Source of the DNA: Aegilops tauschii subsp. strangulata
Lineage: Eukaryota > Streptophyta > Magnoliopsida > Poales > Poaceae
DNA: 64,000 nucleotides
Assembly: GCF_002575655.3 (NCBI RefSeq)
Contig: NC_053037.3
Coordinates: 145,215,207 to 145,279,206, forward strand
Direction of reading: 5' to 3'
The notes beneath the pieces were generated by a model, which was given only the letters and a program-made list of their open reading frames with translations, was not told the origin of the DNA and did not search any database. This document shows positions 21,041 to 31,474 of this stretch, one piece after another. Position 1 is the first letter of the stretch, and every line of letters begins with the position of its first letter. A program made the translations under genes and the position numbers.

Positions 21041-21890
21041 TCTTCAATCTTCAGTTGAAGCAATGTGATGGCCAATATTTCAGTCCCATGGCAATCATTT
21101 CAAAAACGTTGCTATGGTGGCAATCTCAGAAAACGTTGCCATGGCGACCGTTTTAAAAACGTTGTTGTGGCACCAAAATATGAAACTCTGCCGTGGCACA
21201 AAATTACAGCTCCTCGTCCCGCGCCTTGGTACACCTTCTCCTCAACGGGGTTCTCCGTGTACGTCTTGACACCATCACCTGTAACCTATCTCTAAAATAT
21301 TTACATTAAGATGGCAATCTCGTGGCTCTAGCCATCATGTCATGACGCGTCACTTAACATTACATCATATAACCATCTCATCACAATCTCATTATCATGA
21401 CAAACGCTATACCACATCATATGCAAACCCTGCAAAACCAAGTTAGACATCCTCTAATCGGTTTTAGCAAAATTTTATTTACGTGGTTAACCAGTTTTAT
21501 CAATTAAGACTAGCTACCTACGCAAGCACAACAAGGCAATATTCTTGATGCTATATTAAGTTCAGGGGTGTGTGAAAGAGAGACATAATTAAAAGTCTCA
21601 TCCCCCACACTAAATTTCGTCAATACGCGTGACACCCTAGTAGATCATTCATCTTCGACACCCTCTTGTGTATGCAATGGTTCACTATTCCCAACTATGA
21701 TGTAGCCCAAGGAACTGTTAGCAGATCATCGACAGCCAGAGCCAATCGATTGTCAAAACCTTGTAGCAAAACTACATCATTCTGCCGATGAACTGAACCG
21801 AAGCAACACTCGTGGGAAGCATAGCAAGAACATCAACCCTCACATATCAGATGTGATCTAGATCGCAACCTGCATATACTCATAAACCCG
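21041..21890 (-). mobile_element. Copia element F, internal leader
   Basis: Noncoding. The part from about 21300 resembles the leader of G next to its primer binding site, including CCCTGCAAAACCAAGTTAGAC and the CTACCTACGCA stretch. F is thus a WIS/BARE/Angela relative on the minus strand. The first 250 bp contain several ATGGCAA/AAAACGTTG(C/T) repeats (21080-21160). No gag or pol of F is in the window; they must lie beyond element C on the left. Confidence 0.6.
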
Positions 21891-21901
21891 GTCTGATACC
21901 A
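21891..21901 (-). other. Primer binding site of F
   Basis: The minus strand reads TGGTATCAGAC, complementary to initiator tRNA-Met apart from the last position. It lies 1 bp from the LTR start at 21903, as in element G. Confidence 0.7.
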
Positions 21902-21902
21902 C

Positions 21903-22223
21903 TATTGGGAAACGTAGTAGAAAACAAAAAAATCGCCCTACGAACACCCAAGAACAATATGAAGATGCATAACGGGTTGTGATTAATGATCGTTACCGAC
22001 TCCGGGAGTGCAGCAGAAGTAGACGAGTCGGTGTAGATCGTACTTGAAGTCCCTCGAACGTTGATGACGATCCAACAAACCGCTCACGAACGGTCCCTCG
22101 AACGGAAGACCGAAAGCACGGCCTCTCTACTTGGTTGCAAGCGTACGGTCTTCACGATTCGGCAGCGCTTCGCCGTGCAGAGCTAATCATCGCTGGAGAA
22201 TTAGAGGCAGAAGAATAGAACCA
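21903..22223 (-). repeat. 5' LTR of F, inner part (interrupted by B)
   Basis: It starts TATTGGGAAACGTAG on the plus strand, equivalent to TGTTGGGGAACGTAG of G with a changed second base. It is cut at 22223 by B, whose target duplication AACCA spans 22219-22223, and resumes at 29228. Confidence 0.75.
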
Positions 22224-23790
22224 TGATACGTCTCCAACATATCTATAATTTTTTATTGTTCCATGCTATTATATTATCTGTTTTGGATGTTTAATGGGCT
22301 TTAATATACCTTTTTATATTATTTTTGGGACTAACCTATTAACCGAAGGCCCGGTGCAAATTGCTTTTTTTTGCCTATTTCAGTGTTTCGCAGAAAAGGA
22401 ATACCAAACGGAATCCAAACGGAATGAAACATTCGCGAGGATCTTTTATGGAACAAACGCAATCCAAGAGAATTGGAGTGGAGATCAAGGAAGCCACGAG
22501 GCGGCCACGAGGTAGGAGGGCGCGCCCCCACCTTCGTGGGCCCCTCGCAGCTCCACCGACCTACTTCTTTCGCCTATATATACTCTTATACCCTGAAACC
22601 ATCGGGGAGAGCCAGGAAACACCTTTTCCGCCGCCACAACCTTCTGTACCCGTGAGATCCCATCTTGGGGCCTTTTCCGGCGCTCCGTCGGAGGGGGATT
22701 CAATCACGGAGGGCTTCTAAATCAACACCATAGCCTCTCCGATGATGTGTGAGTAGTTTACCACAGACCTTCGGGTCCATAGTTATTAGCTAGATGGCTT
22801 CTTCTCTCTCTTTGGATCTCAATACAAAGTTATCCTCGATCTTCTTGGAGATCTATTAGATGTAATTATTTTTGCGGTGTGTTTGTCAAGATCCGATGAA
22901 TTGTGGGTTTATGATCAAGATTATCTATGAACAATATTTGATTCTTCTCTGAATTCTTATATGCATGATTTAATGTCTTTGCAAGTCTCTTCGAATTATC
23001 AGTTTGGTTTGGCCTACTAGATTGATCTTTCCTACAATGGGAGAAGTGCTTAGCTTTGGGTTCAATCTTGCGGTGTCCTTTCCCAGTGACAGCAGGGGCA
23101 GCAAGGCACGTATTGTATTGTTGTCATCGAGGATAAAAAGATGGGGTTTATATCATATTGCTTGAGTTTATCCCTCTACATCATGTCATCTTGCCTAATG
23201 CATTACTCTGTTCTTATGAACTTAATACTTTAGATGCATGCTGGATAGCGGTTGATGTGTGGAGTAATAGTAGTAGATGCAGAATCATTTCGGTCTACTT
23301 TTCACGGACGTGATGCCTATGTTCATGATCATGCCTAGATATTCTCATAACTATGCGCTTTTCTATCAATTGCTTGACAGTAATTTGTTCACCCACCGTA
23401 ATATATGTTATCTTGAGAGAAGCCACTAGTGAAACCTATGGCCCCCGGGTCTATCTTACATCATATTATTTTCCTATCAACTTGCTATTTCTGCCGCAGT
23501 TTATTTTGCAATCTTTACTTTCCAATCTATATAACAAAAATACGAAAAATATTTATCTTATTATCTTTATCAGATCTCACTTTTGCAAGTGGCCGTGAAG
23601 GGATTGACAACCCCTTTATCGCGTTGGTTGCAAGGTTCTTGATTGTTTGTGCAGGTACTAGGCGATTTGCGTGTAGTCTCCTACTGGATTGATACCTTGG
23701 TTCTCAAAAACTGAGGGAAATACTTATGCTACTTTGCTATATCACCCTTTCCTCTTCAAGGGAAAACCAACGCATGCTCAAGAGGTAGCA
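22224..23790 (+). repeat. 5' LTR of B
   Basis: Begins TGATACGTCTCCAACATATC and ends AGAGGTAGCA. A TATA-like promoter element (CCTATATATACTC) is at about 22573-22585, so transcription would start shortly after it. The ORFs 22361-22720 and 23353-23692 recur in the other LTR and have no domain. Confidence 0.9.
22573..22585 (+). promoter_or_regulatory. TATA box of the B 5' LTR
   Basis: CCTATATATACTC stands 350 bp into the LTR, between a GC-rich segment and the probable R region. The identical site is in the 3' LTR at about 28006-28018. Confidence 0.6.
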
Positions 23791-23801
23791 AGAAGGATTT
23801 C

Positions 23802-23818
23802 TAGCACCGTGGCCGGGA
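23802..23818 (+). other. Primer binding site of B (degenerate)
   Basis: TAGCACCGTGGCCGGGA follows the LTR by 11 bp. It resembles TGGCGCCGTTGCCGGGG with several G-to-A or C-to-T type changes. Confidence 0.6.
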
Positions 23819-24013
23819 AGAGATCTACGCACAAGTCAAGACATACCAATTACCCATCACAAACTCTTCTCCCTCGCATTACATTATTTGCCATTTGCCT
23901 CTCGTTTTCCTCTCCCCCACTTCACCCTTGTCGTTTTATTCGCCCTCTTTTTCCGCCAGTCTCTTTTCGCTTGCTCCTTCTGTGTTTGTGTGTTGGATTG
24001 ATTGTTTATCACG

Positions 24014-24880
24014 ATGGCTCAAGATAATACTAAGTTGTGTGACTTTTCCAATACCAACAACAATGATTTTATTAGCACTCCGATTGCTCCTATTACCGAT
24101 GCTGAATCTTGTGAAATTAATGCTGCTTGGTTGAATCTTGTTATGAAAGATCAGTTTTCTGGCCTTCCTAGTGAAGATGCCGCTACCCATCTAAACAACT
24201 TTGTTGATTTGTGTGATATGCAAAAGAAGAAAGATGTGGATAATGATATTGTTAAATTTAAGCTATTTCCGTTTTCACTTAGAGATCGTGCTAAAACTTG
24301 GTTCTCTTCTTTGCCTAAAAATAGTATTGATTCATGGAATAAGTGCAAAGATGCTTTTATCTCTAAGTATTTTCCTCCCGCTAAGATCATCTCTCTTAGA
24401 AACAATATTATGAATTTTAAGCAACTTTACCATGAGCATGTTGCACATGCTTGGGATAGGTTATTAAGAATCCGAGCCAGCTATGTGCCCCAATATCAAA
24501 TTGAGATATACCTAAAAAGCTTTTTTGTTGGCTTACCCTCTTCGTTCAAGCAAGTTTTAGATTTTATTTTTGAAGAAGGTTTTCTTGAGGGGGATGCCAT
24601 AGATACCTATGAAAATATGAAAACCATATTTGGGCACCCCATGAGTGAGAAGGTTGAATCCTCCTCTCTTTTGTGCTTTTATCAAAATGAAATTATCAAA
24701 GAGATGAAGGCTAGTTTAGATGCAAATTTCCGTAGCGTGCTTAATCTTTCTTCCACCATTAATGGCCACGTGCTTTCTAAAACTAGAAAGATAAATGTTA
24801 TATATAGAAATTTTCTCTTTTCTTTCCCAACACCAAAGATGCCAATACCTAGATCTATTCTTGTTTTTATGCCTAGCTAG
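24014..24880 (+). CDS. Gag-like protein of Gypsy element B
   Basis: A 288-residue intact ORF starting MAQDNTKLCDF. I chose the ATG at 24014; an ATG four codons upstream is also in frame. Residues about 45-160 carry the retrotransposon gag core: FKLFPFSLRDRAKTWFSSLP, then SWNKCKDAFISKYFPP. The rest shows the usual FVGLP and TYENMKT regions. There is no zinc knuckle and no protease after it; the ORF stops at a TAG within the conserved post-ORF block. The product could form the particle shell for the element's own RNA. It is the only intact retroelement gene of A, B and I. Confidence 0.88.
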   Translation: MAQDNTKLCDFSNTNNNDFISTPIAPITDAESCEINAAWLNLVMKDQFSGLPSEDAATHLNNFVDLCDMQKKKDVDNDIVKFKLFPFSLRDRAKTWFSSLPKNSIDSWNKCKDAFISKYFPPAKIISLRNNIMNFKQLYHEHVAHAWDRLLRIRASYVPQYQIEIYLKSFFVGLPSSFKQVLDFIFEEGFLEGDAIDTYENMKTIFGHPMSEKVESSSLLCFYQNEIIKEMKASLDANFRSVLNLSSTINGHVLSKTRKINVIYRNFLFSFPTPKMPIPRSILVFMPS

Positions 24881-24920
24881 GGGCGTTAAACGATAGTGCT
24901 TGCTGGGAGGCAACCCAATT
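24869..24920 (+). other. Conserved post-ORF block of B
   Basis: It contains TGCCTAGCTAGGGGCGTTAA and GCTTGCTGGGAGGCAACCC. The gag stop codon lies in it. Its first half holds the palindrome CCTAGCTAGG. The same block is found in A (minus, 18339-18388). Confidence 0.7.
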
Positions 24921-25519
24921 TTATTTTTGTTTCTTCATTTTGTTCCTGTTTAGTAATAAATAATTCATCTAGCCTCTGTTTGGATGTGTTTTTATGTTTT
25001 AATTAGTGTTTGTGCCAAGTAGAACCTTTGGGAAGACTTGGGTGAAGTCTTTATGATCTTGCTGTAAAAAACAGAAACTTTAGCGCTCACTAGATTAGCT
25101 GCCATTTTTTACTGGAGAGAGCTTTTAGGTTGATTATTTTTGCAGATGATTAAGATAAAAATTCCTCACGTCCAGCAATTTATTTCAGAATTTTTGGAGT
25201 TCCAGAAGTATACGTTTGATACAGATTACTACAGACTGTTCTGTTTTTGACAGATTCTTTTTTTCGTGTGTTGTTTGCTTATTTTAATGAACCTATGGCT
25301 AGTATTGGTGGGTATGAACCATAGAGAAGTTGGAATACAGTAGGTTTAACACCAACATAAATAAAGAATGAGTTCATTACAGTACCTTAAAGTGGTGATT
25401 TGTTTTCTTATACTAACGGAGCTCATGAGATTTTCTGTTGAGTTTTGTGTTGTGAAGTTTTCAAGTTTTTGGGTAAAGATTTGATGGATTTTGGAATAAG
25501 GAGTGGCAAGAGCCTAAGA

Positions 25520-25601
25520 TTGGGGATGCCCAAGGCACCCCAAGGTAAAATTCAAGGACAACCAAAAGCCTGAGCTTGGGGATGCCCCGGAAGGCGTCCC
25601 C
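25520..25601 (+). other. Paired RNA hairpins in B
   Basis: Hairpin 1 (25520-25543) pairs TTGGGG(A)TGCC with GGCACCCCAA: ten pairs, one bulged A. Hairpin 2 (25578-25601) pairs GGGGATGCC with GGCGTCCCC: nine pairs including one U-G wobble. In I the second stem is GGGGATGCC/GGCATCCCC, so pairing is kept although sequence differs. Confidence 0.68.
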
Positions 25602-25784
25602 TCTTTCGTCTTCGTCCATCGGTAACTTTACTTGAGGCTATATTTATTCACCACATGATATGTGTCTTGCTTGGAGCGTCTTGTATGATTTCAGTCTTTG
25701 CTTGTTAGTTTACCACAATCATCCTTGCTGTACACACATTTTGGAGAGACACACATGAATCGGAATTTATTAGAATACTCTATG

Positions 25785-25903
25785 TGCTTCACTTATATCT
25801 TTTGAGCTAGATAATTTTGCTCTAGTGCTTCACTTATATCTTTTAGAGCACGGTGGTGGTTTTATTTTATAGAAATTATTGATCTCTCATGCTTCACTTA
25901 TAT
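25785..25903 (+). repeat. Three copies of the 14-bp motif in B
   Basis: TGCTTCACTTATAT occurs at 25785-25798, 25826-25839 and 25890-25903, each preceded by a CTCT- or CTCTA-like lead. It is the reverse complement of the copies in A and I, which fits the opposite orientation of B. Confidence 0.85.
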
Positions 25904-27646
25904 TATTTTGAGAGTCCTTTAGAACAGCATGGTAATTTGCTTTGGCTATAAATTTAGTCCTAATATGAGAGGCATCCAAGATGGGTATAATAAAAACTTC
26001 CATATAGAGTGCATTGAATACTATGAGAAGTTTGATACTTGATGATTGTTTTGAGATATGAAGATGGTAATATTAGAGTCATGTTAGTTGAGTAGTTGTG
26101 AATTTGAGAAATACTTGTGTTAGATTTTGCAAGTCCCGTAGCATGCACGTATGGTAAACGTTGTGTGACAAATTTGAAGCATGAGGTGTTTCTTTGATTG
26201 TCCTCCTTATGAGTGGCGGTCGGGGACGAGCGATGGTCTTTTCCTACCAATCTATCCCCCTAGGAGAATGCGCGTGATGCTTGGTTTTTGATGACTTGTA
26301 GATTTTTGCAATAAGTATGTGAGTTCTTTATGACTAATGTTGAGTCCATGGATTATACGCACTCTCACCTTTCCATCATTGCTAGCCTCTTCGGTACTGT
26401 GCATTGCCCTTTCTCACCTTGAGAGTTGGTCCAAACTTCGCCGGTGCATCCAACCCCCGTGATATGATACGCTCTATCACACATAAACCTCCTTATATCT
26501 TCCTCAAAACAGCCACCATACCTACCTATTATGGCATTTCCATAGCCATTCCGAGATATATTGCCATGCAACTTTCCACCGTTCCGTTTATTATGACACG
26601 CTTCATCATTGTCATATTGCCTTGCATGATCATGTAGTTGGCATCGTATTTGTGGCAAAGCCACCATACATAATTTCATACATGTCACTCTTGATTCATT
26701 ACCCATCCCGGCACACCGCCGGAGGCATTCATATAGAGTCATACTTTGTTCTAGTATCGAGTTGTAATCTTTGAGTTGTAAATAAATAGAAGTGTGATGA
26801 TCATCATTAATAGAGGATTGTCCCGGAAAAAAAGGAAGGCCAAAAAAAGGCCAAATAAAAAAAGAAAATAAAAGGGACAATGCTACTATCCTTTTTTCCA
26901 CACTTGTGCTTCAAAGTAGCACCATAATCTTCATGATAGAGAGTCTCTTATATTGTCACTTTCATATACTAGTGGGAATTTTTAATTATAGAACTTGGCT
27001 TGTATATTCCAACAATGGGCTTCCTCAAATGCCCTAGGTCTTCGTGAGCAAGAAAGTTGGATGCACACCCACTTAGTTTCTTTTGTTGAGCTTTCATACA
27101 TTTATAGCTCTAGTGCATCCGTTGCATGGCAATCCCTACTCCTCGTATTGACATCAATTGATGGGCATCTCCATAGCCCATTGATTAGCCGCGCCAATGT
27201 GAGACTTTCTCCTTTTTGTCTTCTCCACACAACCCACATCATTATATTCTATTCCACCCATAGTGCTATGTCCATGGCTCACGCTCATGTATTGTGTGAA
27301 AGTTGAAAAAAGTTTGAGATTACTAAAGTATGAAACAATTGCTTGGCTTGTCATCGGGGTTGTGCATGATGAGAGCATTTTTGTGTGACGAAAATGAAGC
27401 ATAGCCAAACTATATGATTTGGTAGGGATAAGCTTTCTTTGGCCATGTTATTTGAGAAGACATAATTGCTTAGTTAGTATGCTTGAAGTATTATTATTTT
27501 TTATGTCAATATTAAACTTTTGTATTGAATCTTTCGGATCTGAACAATCATGCCACAATAAAGAAAATTATATTGAAAATTATGTTAGGTAGCATTCCAC
27601 ATCAAAAATTCTGTTTTTATCATTTACCTACTCGAGGACGAGCAGG

Positions 27647-27665
27647 AATTAAGCTTGGGGATGCT
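27647..27665 (+). other. Polypurine tract region of B
   Basis: AATTAAGCTTGGGGATGCT stands immediately before the 3' LTR (TGATACG at 27666) and matches the corresponding sites of A and I. Confidence 0.7.
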
Positions 27666-29222
27666 TGATACGTCTCCAACGTATCTATAATTTTTTATTG
27701 TTCCATGCTATTATATTATCTGTTTTGGATGTTTAATGGGCTTTAATATACCTTTTAATATTATTTTTGGGACTAACCTATGAACCGAAGGCCCAGTACA
27801 AATTGCTATTTTTTTGCCTATTTCAGTGTTTCGCAGAAAAGGAATATCAAACGGAATGAGACCTTCGCGAGGATCTTCTTTGGAAGAAACGCAATCCAGG
27901 AGACTTGGAGTGGAGGTCAAGGAAGCCACGAGGCGGCCACGAGGTAGGAAGGCGCGCCCCCCACCCTCGTGGGCCCCTCGCAGCTCCACCGACCTACTTC
28001 TTTCGCCTATATATACTCTTATACCCTGAAACCATCGGAGAGAGCCACGAAACACCTTTTCCACCGCCGCAACCTTCTGTACCCGTGAGATCCCATCTTG
28101 GGGCCTTTTTCGGCGCTCCGCTGGAGGGGGATTCAATCACGGAGGGCTTCTACATCAACACCATAGCCTCTCCGATGATGTGTGAGTAGTTTACCACAGA
28201 CCTTCGGGTCCATAGTTATTAGCTAGATGGCTTCTTCTCTCTCTTTGGATCCCAATACAAAGTTCTCCTCGATCTTCTTGGAGATCTATTCGATGTAATA
28301 CTTTTTGCGGTGTGTTTGTCGAGATCCGATGAATTGTGGGTTTATGATCAAGATTATCTATGAACAATATTTGATCCTTCTCTGAATTCTTATATGCATG
28401 ATTTAATATCTTTGCAAGTCTCTTTGAATTATCAGTTTGGTTTGGCCTACTAGATTGATCTTTCTTGCAATGGGAGAAGTGCTTAGCTTTGGATTCAATC
28501 TTGTGGTGCCCTTTCCCAGTGACAGCAGGGACAACAAGGCACGTATTGTATTGTTGCCATCGAGGATAAAAATATGGGGTTTATATCATATTGCTTGAGT
28601 TTATCCCTCTACATCATGTCATCTTGCCTAATGCGTTACTCTGTTCTTATGAACTTAATACTCTAGATGCATGCTGGATAGCGGTCGATGGGTGGAGTAA
28701 TAGTAGTAGATGCAGAATCATTTCGGTCTACTTGTCACGGATGTGATGCCTATGTTCATGATCATGCCTAGATATTCTCATAACTATGCGCTTTTCTATC
28801 AATTGCTCGATAGTAATTTGTTCACCCACCTTAATATATGCTATCTTGAGAGAAGCCACTAGTGAAACCTATGGCCATCGGGTCTATTTTGCATCATATT
28901 ATTTTCCTATCAACTTGCTATTTCTGCCGCAGTTTATTTTGCAATCTTTACTTTCCAATCTATATAACAAAAATACCAAAAATATTTATCTTATATATTT
29001 ACCAGATCTCACTTTTGCAAGTGGCCGTGAAGGGATTGACAACCCCTTTATCGCGTTGGTTGCAAGGTCCTTGATTGTTTGTGCAGGTACTAGGCGATTT
29101 GCGTGTAGTCTCCTACTGGATTGATACCTTGGTTCTCAAAAACTGAGGGAAATACTTACGCTACTTTGCTGCATCACCCTTTCCTCTTCAAGGGAAAACC
29201 AACGCATGCTCAAGAGGTACCA
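27666..29222 (+). repeat. 3' LTR of B
   Basis: Begins TGATACGTCTCCAACGTATC and ends AGAGGTACCA. It is highly similar to 22224-23790 with small indels. It is followed by the target duplication AACCA. Confidence 0.9.
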
Positions 29223-29227
29223 AACCA

Positions 29228-30690
29228 CACGGTGCTTCTAATTATGAGGATTAGAGGTGGCTAGGGGTCGCTCTAATTAGTCAACTAGGACCAACTAGAA
29301 CGTGCACTAGATCAACTAGAGGAGGCTCCAAAACTTGTGTACTCATAGGGTGCAAATCCTCTGGTAAATATAGGATTTGGGGGAGGGGCTTCCACCAAGG
29401 GGGGAAGAGCCCCCTTGGGGCGCCGGCGAAGGGAGGGGGAGTAGGATTCCCCCCCCCCCTTTAGGAAAGGGGGCGCCTCCCTTGTTGGGCCCTTGTGGAC
29501 CAACTCCTCCACATATTGGCCTTATTTGGCTTGTTGACATTAAATTAGATATATTTTTGTTCTAAAAAAAATCATAGCATAATATATATAATTTAACATC
29601 TCCGGAAACATTTCCACCTATATATATTAATCAGTAATACCCGGTATTACCCGATATTCACTGAAACCCTACACGTGACCCCGAAACGCTTCTGGAACCT
29701 CTCAGAACTATTCTGGATATTAATGAAACAATTCCACAAATATATTCTCATCACTCCCGTCCTACTAACACTCAACAGATAATGATTACCTTAAGCTTGT
29801 GACCACGCAGGTTCGGTAACCATAGACATGAACAAAACCCCTTCGCTCAATGACCGATAGCGGAACCGTGGGCATCTATATCGGTCCCTATGATTACACG
29901 AATGATATTCGGGTGAAACTTTGGTTATCATGTGATGTTCCCTTTGCTTCACGATACTTTACAAAACCGGGTGTGCATCGGTATCCTCTTGAGTCATCAC
30001 CATGCTCAGTATATCGTTGCTCCCGTTACCGGTTTTGTTCTTCTTTCTCGTTGACGTTTTCCGGCATCCCTTGTGACGTAGTCACCTGTATCTGGCCAGA
30101 CGATGATGGATACCTTCACACCGAGAGGGCCCTAAGAATATCTCTCCATCATCGGAGGGGTAAATTCCACTCTCGAGCCGTCCAGTCACTTGTCAAACTT
30201 TCCGGTGAGCCTGACAGTTGTAGTTATGATCACCTTGTTACTGATGACTTTTGAGCAACCCCAAAGCCCACCATCCGGTAGGAAGTGACCGAAACACTCT
30301 CATGGTCTGAGGAACTAAAACACATGATAACACTCTGTGTTATAATAGATGATTTCAGACGATATGATCACATAGTATAACAGACAAGTATTGGGTCGAT
30401 TCAATATGATTGTTCTTCTAATGTCATACCCTTCAATGTTGTTTTAGGACTATCGTTACACTTAACGATATCCTAAGATCCAGAAAACGTGATCACCAAC
30501 AACACTTGAGCCCGTCCTAGAGGCGAGACCGGGAACCTATTGTTTACCGTTTATCATTTCACACGTGCATATGAATTTTCCACTGAATCGCATATTCCAG
30601 GATCATAGCAGTTATAGCATGAAATATAAACTCTTAATTATGAATAACAAAAATATAATAATACAATATTATTAGGGCATATTTCCAAAA
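29228..30690 (-). repeat. 5' LTR of F, outer part
   Basis: It continues the F LTR after B. The right end GGGCATATTTCC followed by AAAA is the reverse complement of the usual TGTTGGAAATATGCCC start with the terminal bases changed. The full LTR would be about 1.78 kb. A C-run is at 29450-29458. Short ORFs such as 29850-30254 are LTR shadows. Confidence 0.75.
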
Positions 30691-30752
30691 ATATCTTTAC
30701 AGGTGGGTTCGCTCCACTCTCTCTCACCACAGTGTTATCGCGGTGCAATCCT

Positions 30753-31018
30753 AACATGTGGGGTCAAGCCAACTTATGACATGTGGGGCCGCTTGAAACC
30801 CTGATAGGCGGGGTCGGTCCACTCTCTCCCCATAGTGCTGATGCGGTAAGATCCTGATATGTGGGGTTGCCGCAACTTATGACAGGTCGGCCGAGGCATC
30901 TTATGACAGGTGGGGCCGAGGTAGCTTTTGACGGGTGGGGTTGAGGTAGCTTTATCACAGGTGGGGCCAAGGAAGCTTATGACAGGTGGGTCGGCGTTGC
31001 ATATGACAGGTGGGGTAT
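30753..31018 (+). repeat. 24-bp minisatellite rich in ACAGGTGGGG
   Basis: About ten diverged units of roughly 24 bp, of the type TTATGACAGGTGGGGCCGAG, lie in one orientation. The core GTGGGGCC resembles TCP-factor binding sites found in grass promoters, but that link is only a resemblance. The block lies between the end of F and element G. Confidence 0.65.
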
Positions 31019-31474
31019 ATTCTCTCTATCACTTGTCAATGACTGACCACACACAATCCTGAGCACCTCCCCCCTCCCCACATCCCACAGAGCAGCCATA
31101 GCCATGGATGCAGCTTGCCCGCATCACCGGATCTGATTCCAGTGGCTACCAATGACAGGCGGTGGTGCACATCCGCCACGGCACCAACATTATTTCTCTG
31201 CCCGCATTGCCTATCCAGGCCAACATACCGCATACAAAGTTGCCGCTCTCCCGATAATCTGGATGTGTTCTACCATCGAAGACAGTCACCGACAGCCGCA
31301 TGACATTTCTTAGTAAGCTCTCGGATGCCGATCCGCCTTATTCAAGCGCTTCGGGACCCTTTCCTTAATCTCATATGAACCACAAATTTCATGGGCGTCA
31401 TCACGGGCATTGTCTGGCTGCAGCAGTTACAGCAGCAAGGGTACCGATTCAATCATGTCTTGGCCACGCTCACC
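31019..31474. other. Unassigned sequence left of element G
   Basis: Moderately GC-rich, with no ORF of convincing quality and no repeat recognised. It ends with TCACC (31470-31474), the target duplication of G, and continues at 39672. Confidence 0.4.

Larger units (their letters stand above)
22224..29222 (+). mobile_element. Non-autonomous Gypsy LTR retrotransposon B
   Basis: A complete 7.0 kb element on the plus strand with LTRs at 22224-23790 and 27666-29222 and a perfect 5-bp target duplication AACCA (22219-22223 and 29223-29227). It carries a primer binding site, one gag ORF, about 2.8 kb of noncoding sequence with conserved motifs, and a polypurine tract. No pol domain can be found, so enzymes must come in trans. 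It is inserted in the LTR of F. Its LTRs are related to those of A and C. Confidence 0.92.

Noticed and set aside
22361..22720. ORFs in the B LTR (also 23353-23692, 27905-28189, 28786-29124)
   Set aside because: They are repeated in both LTRs and carry no domain.
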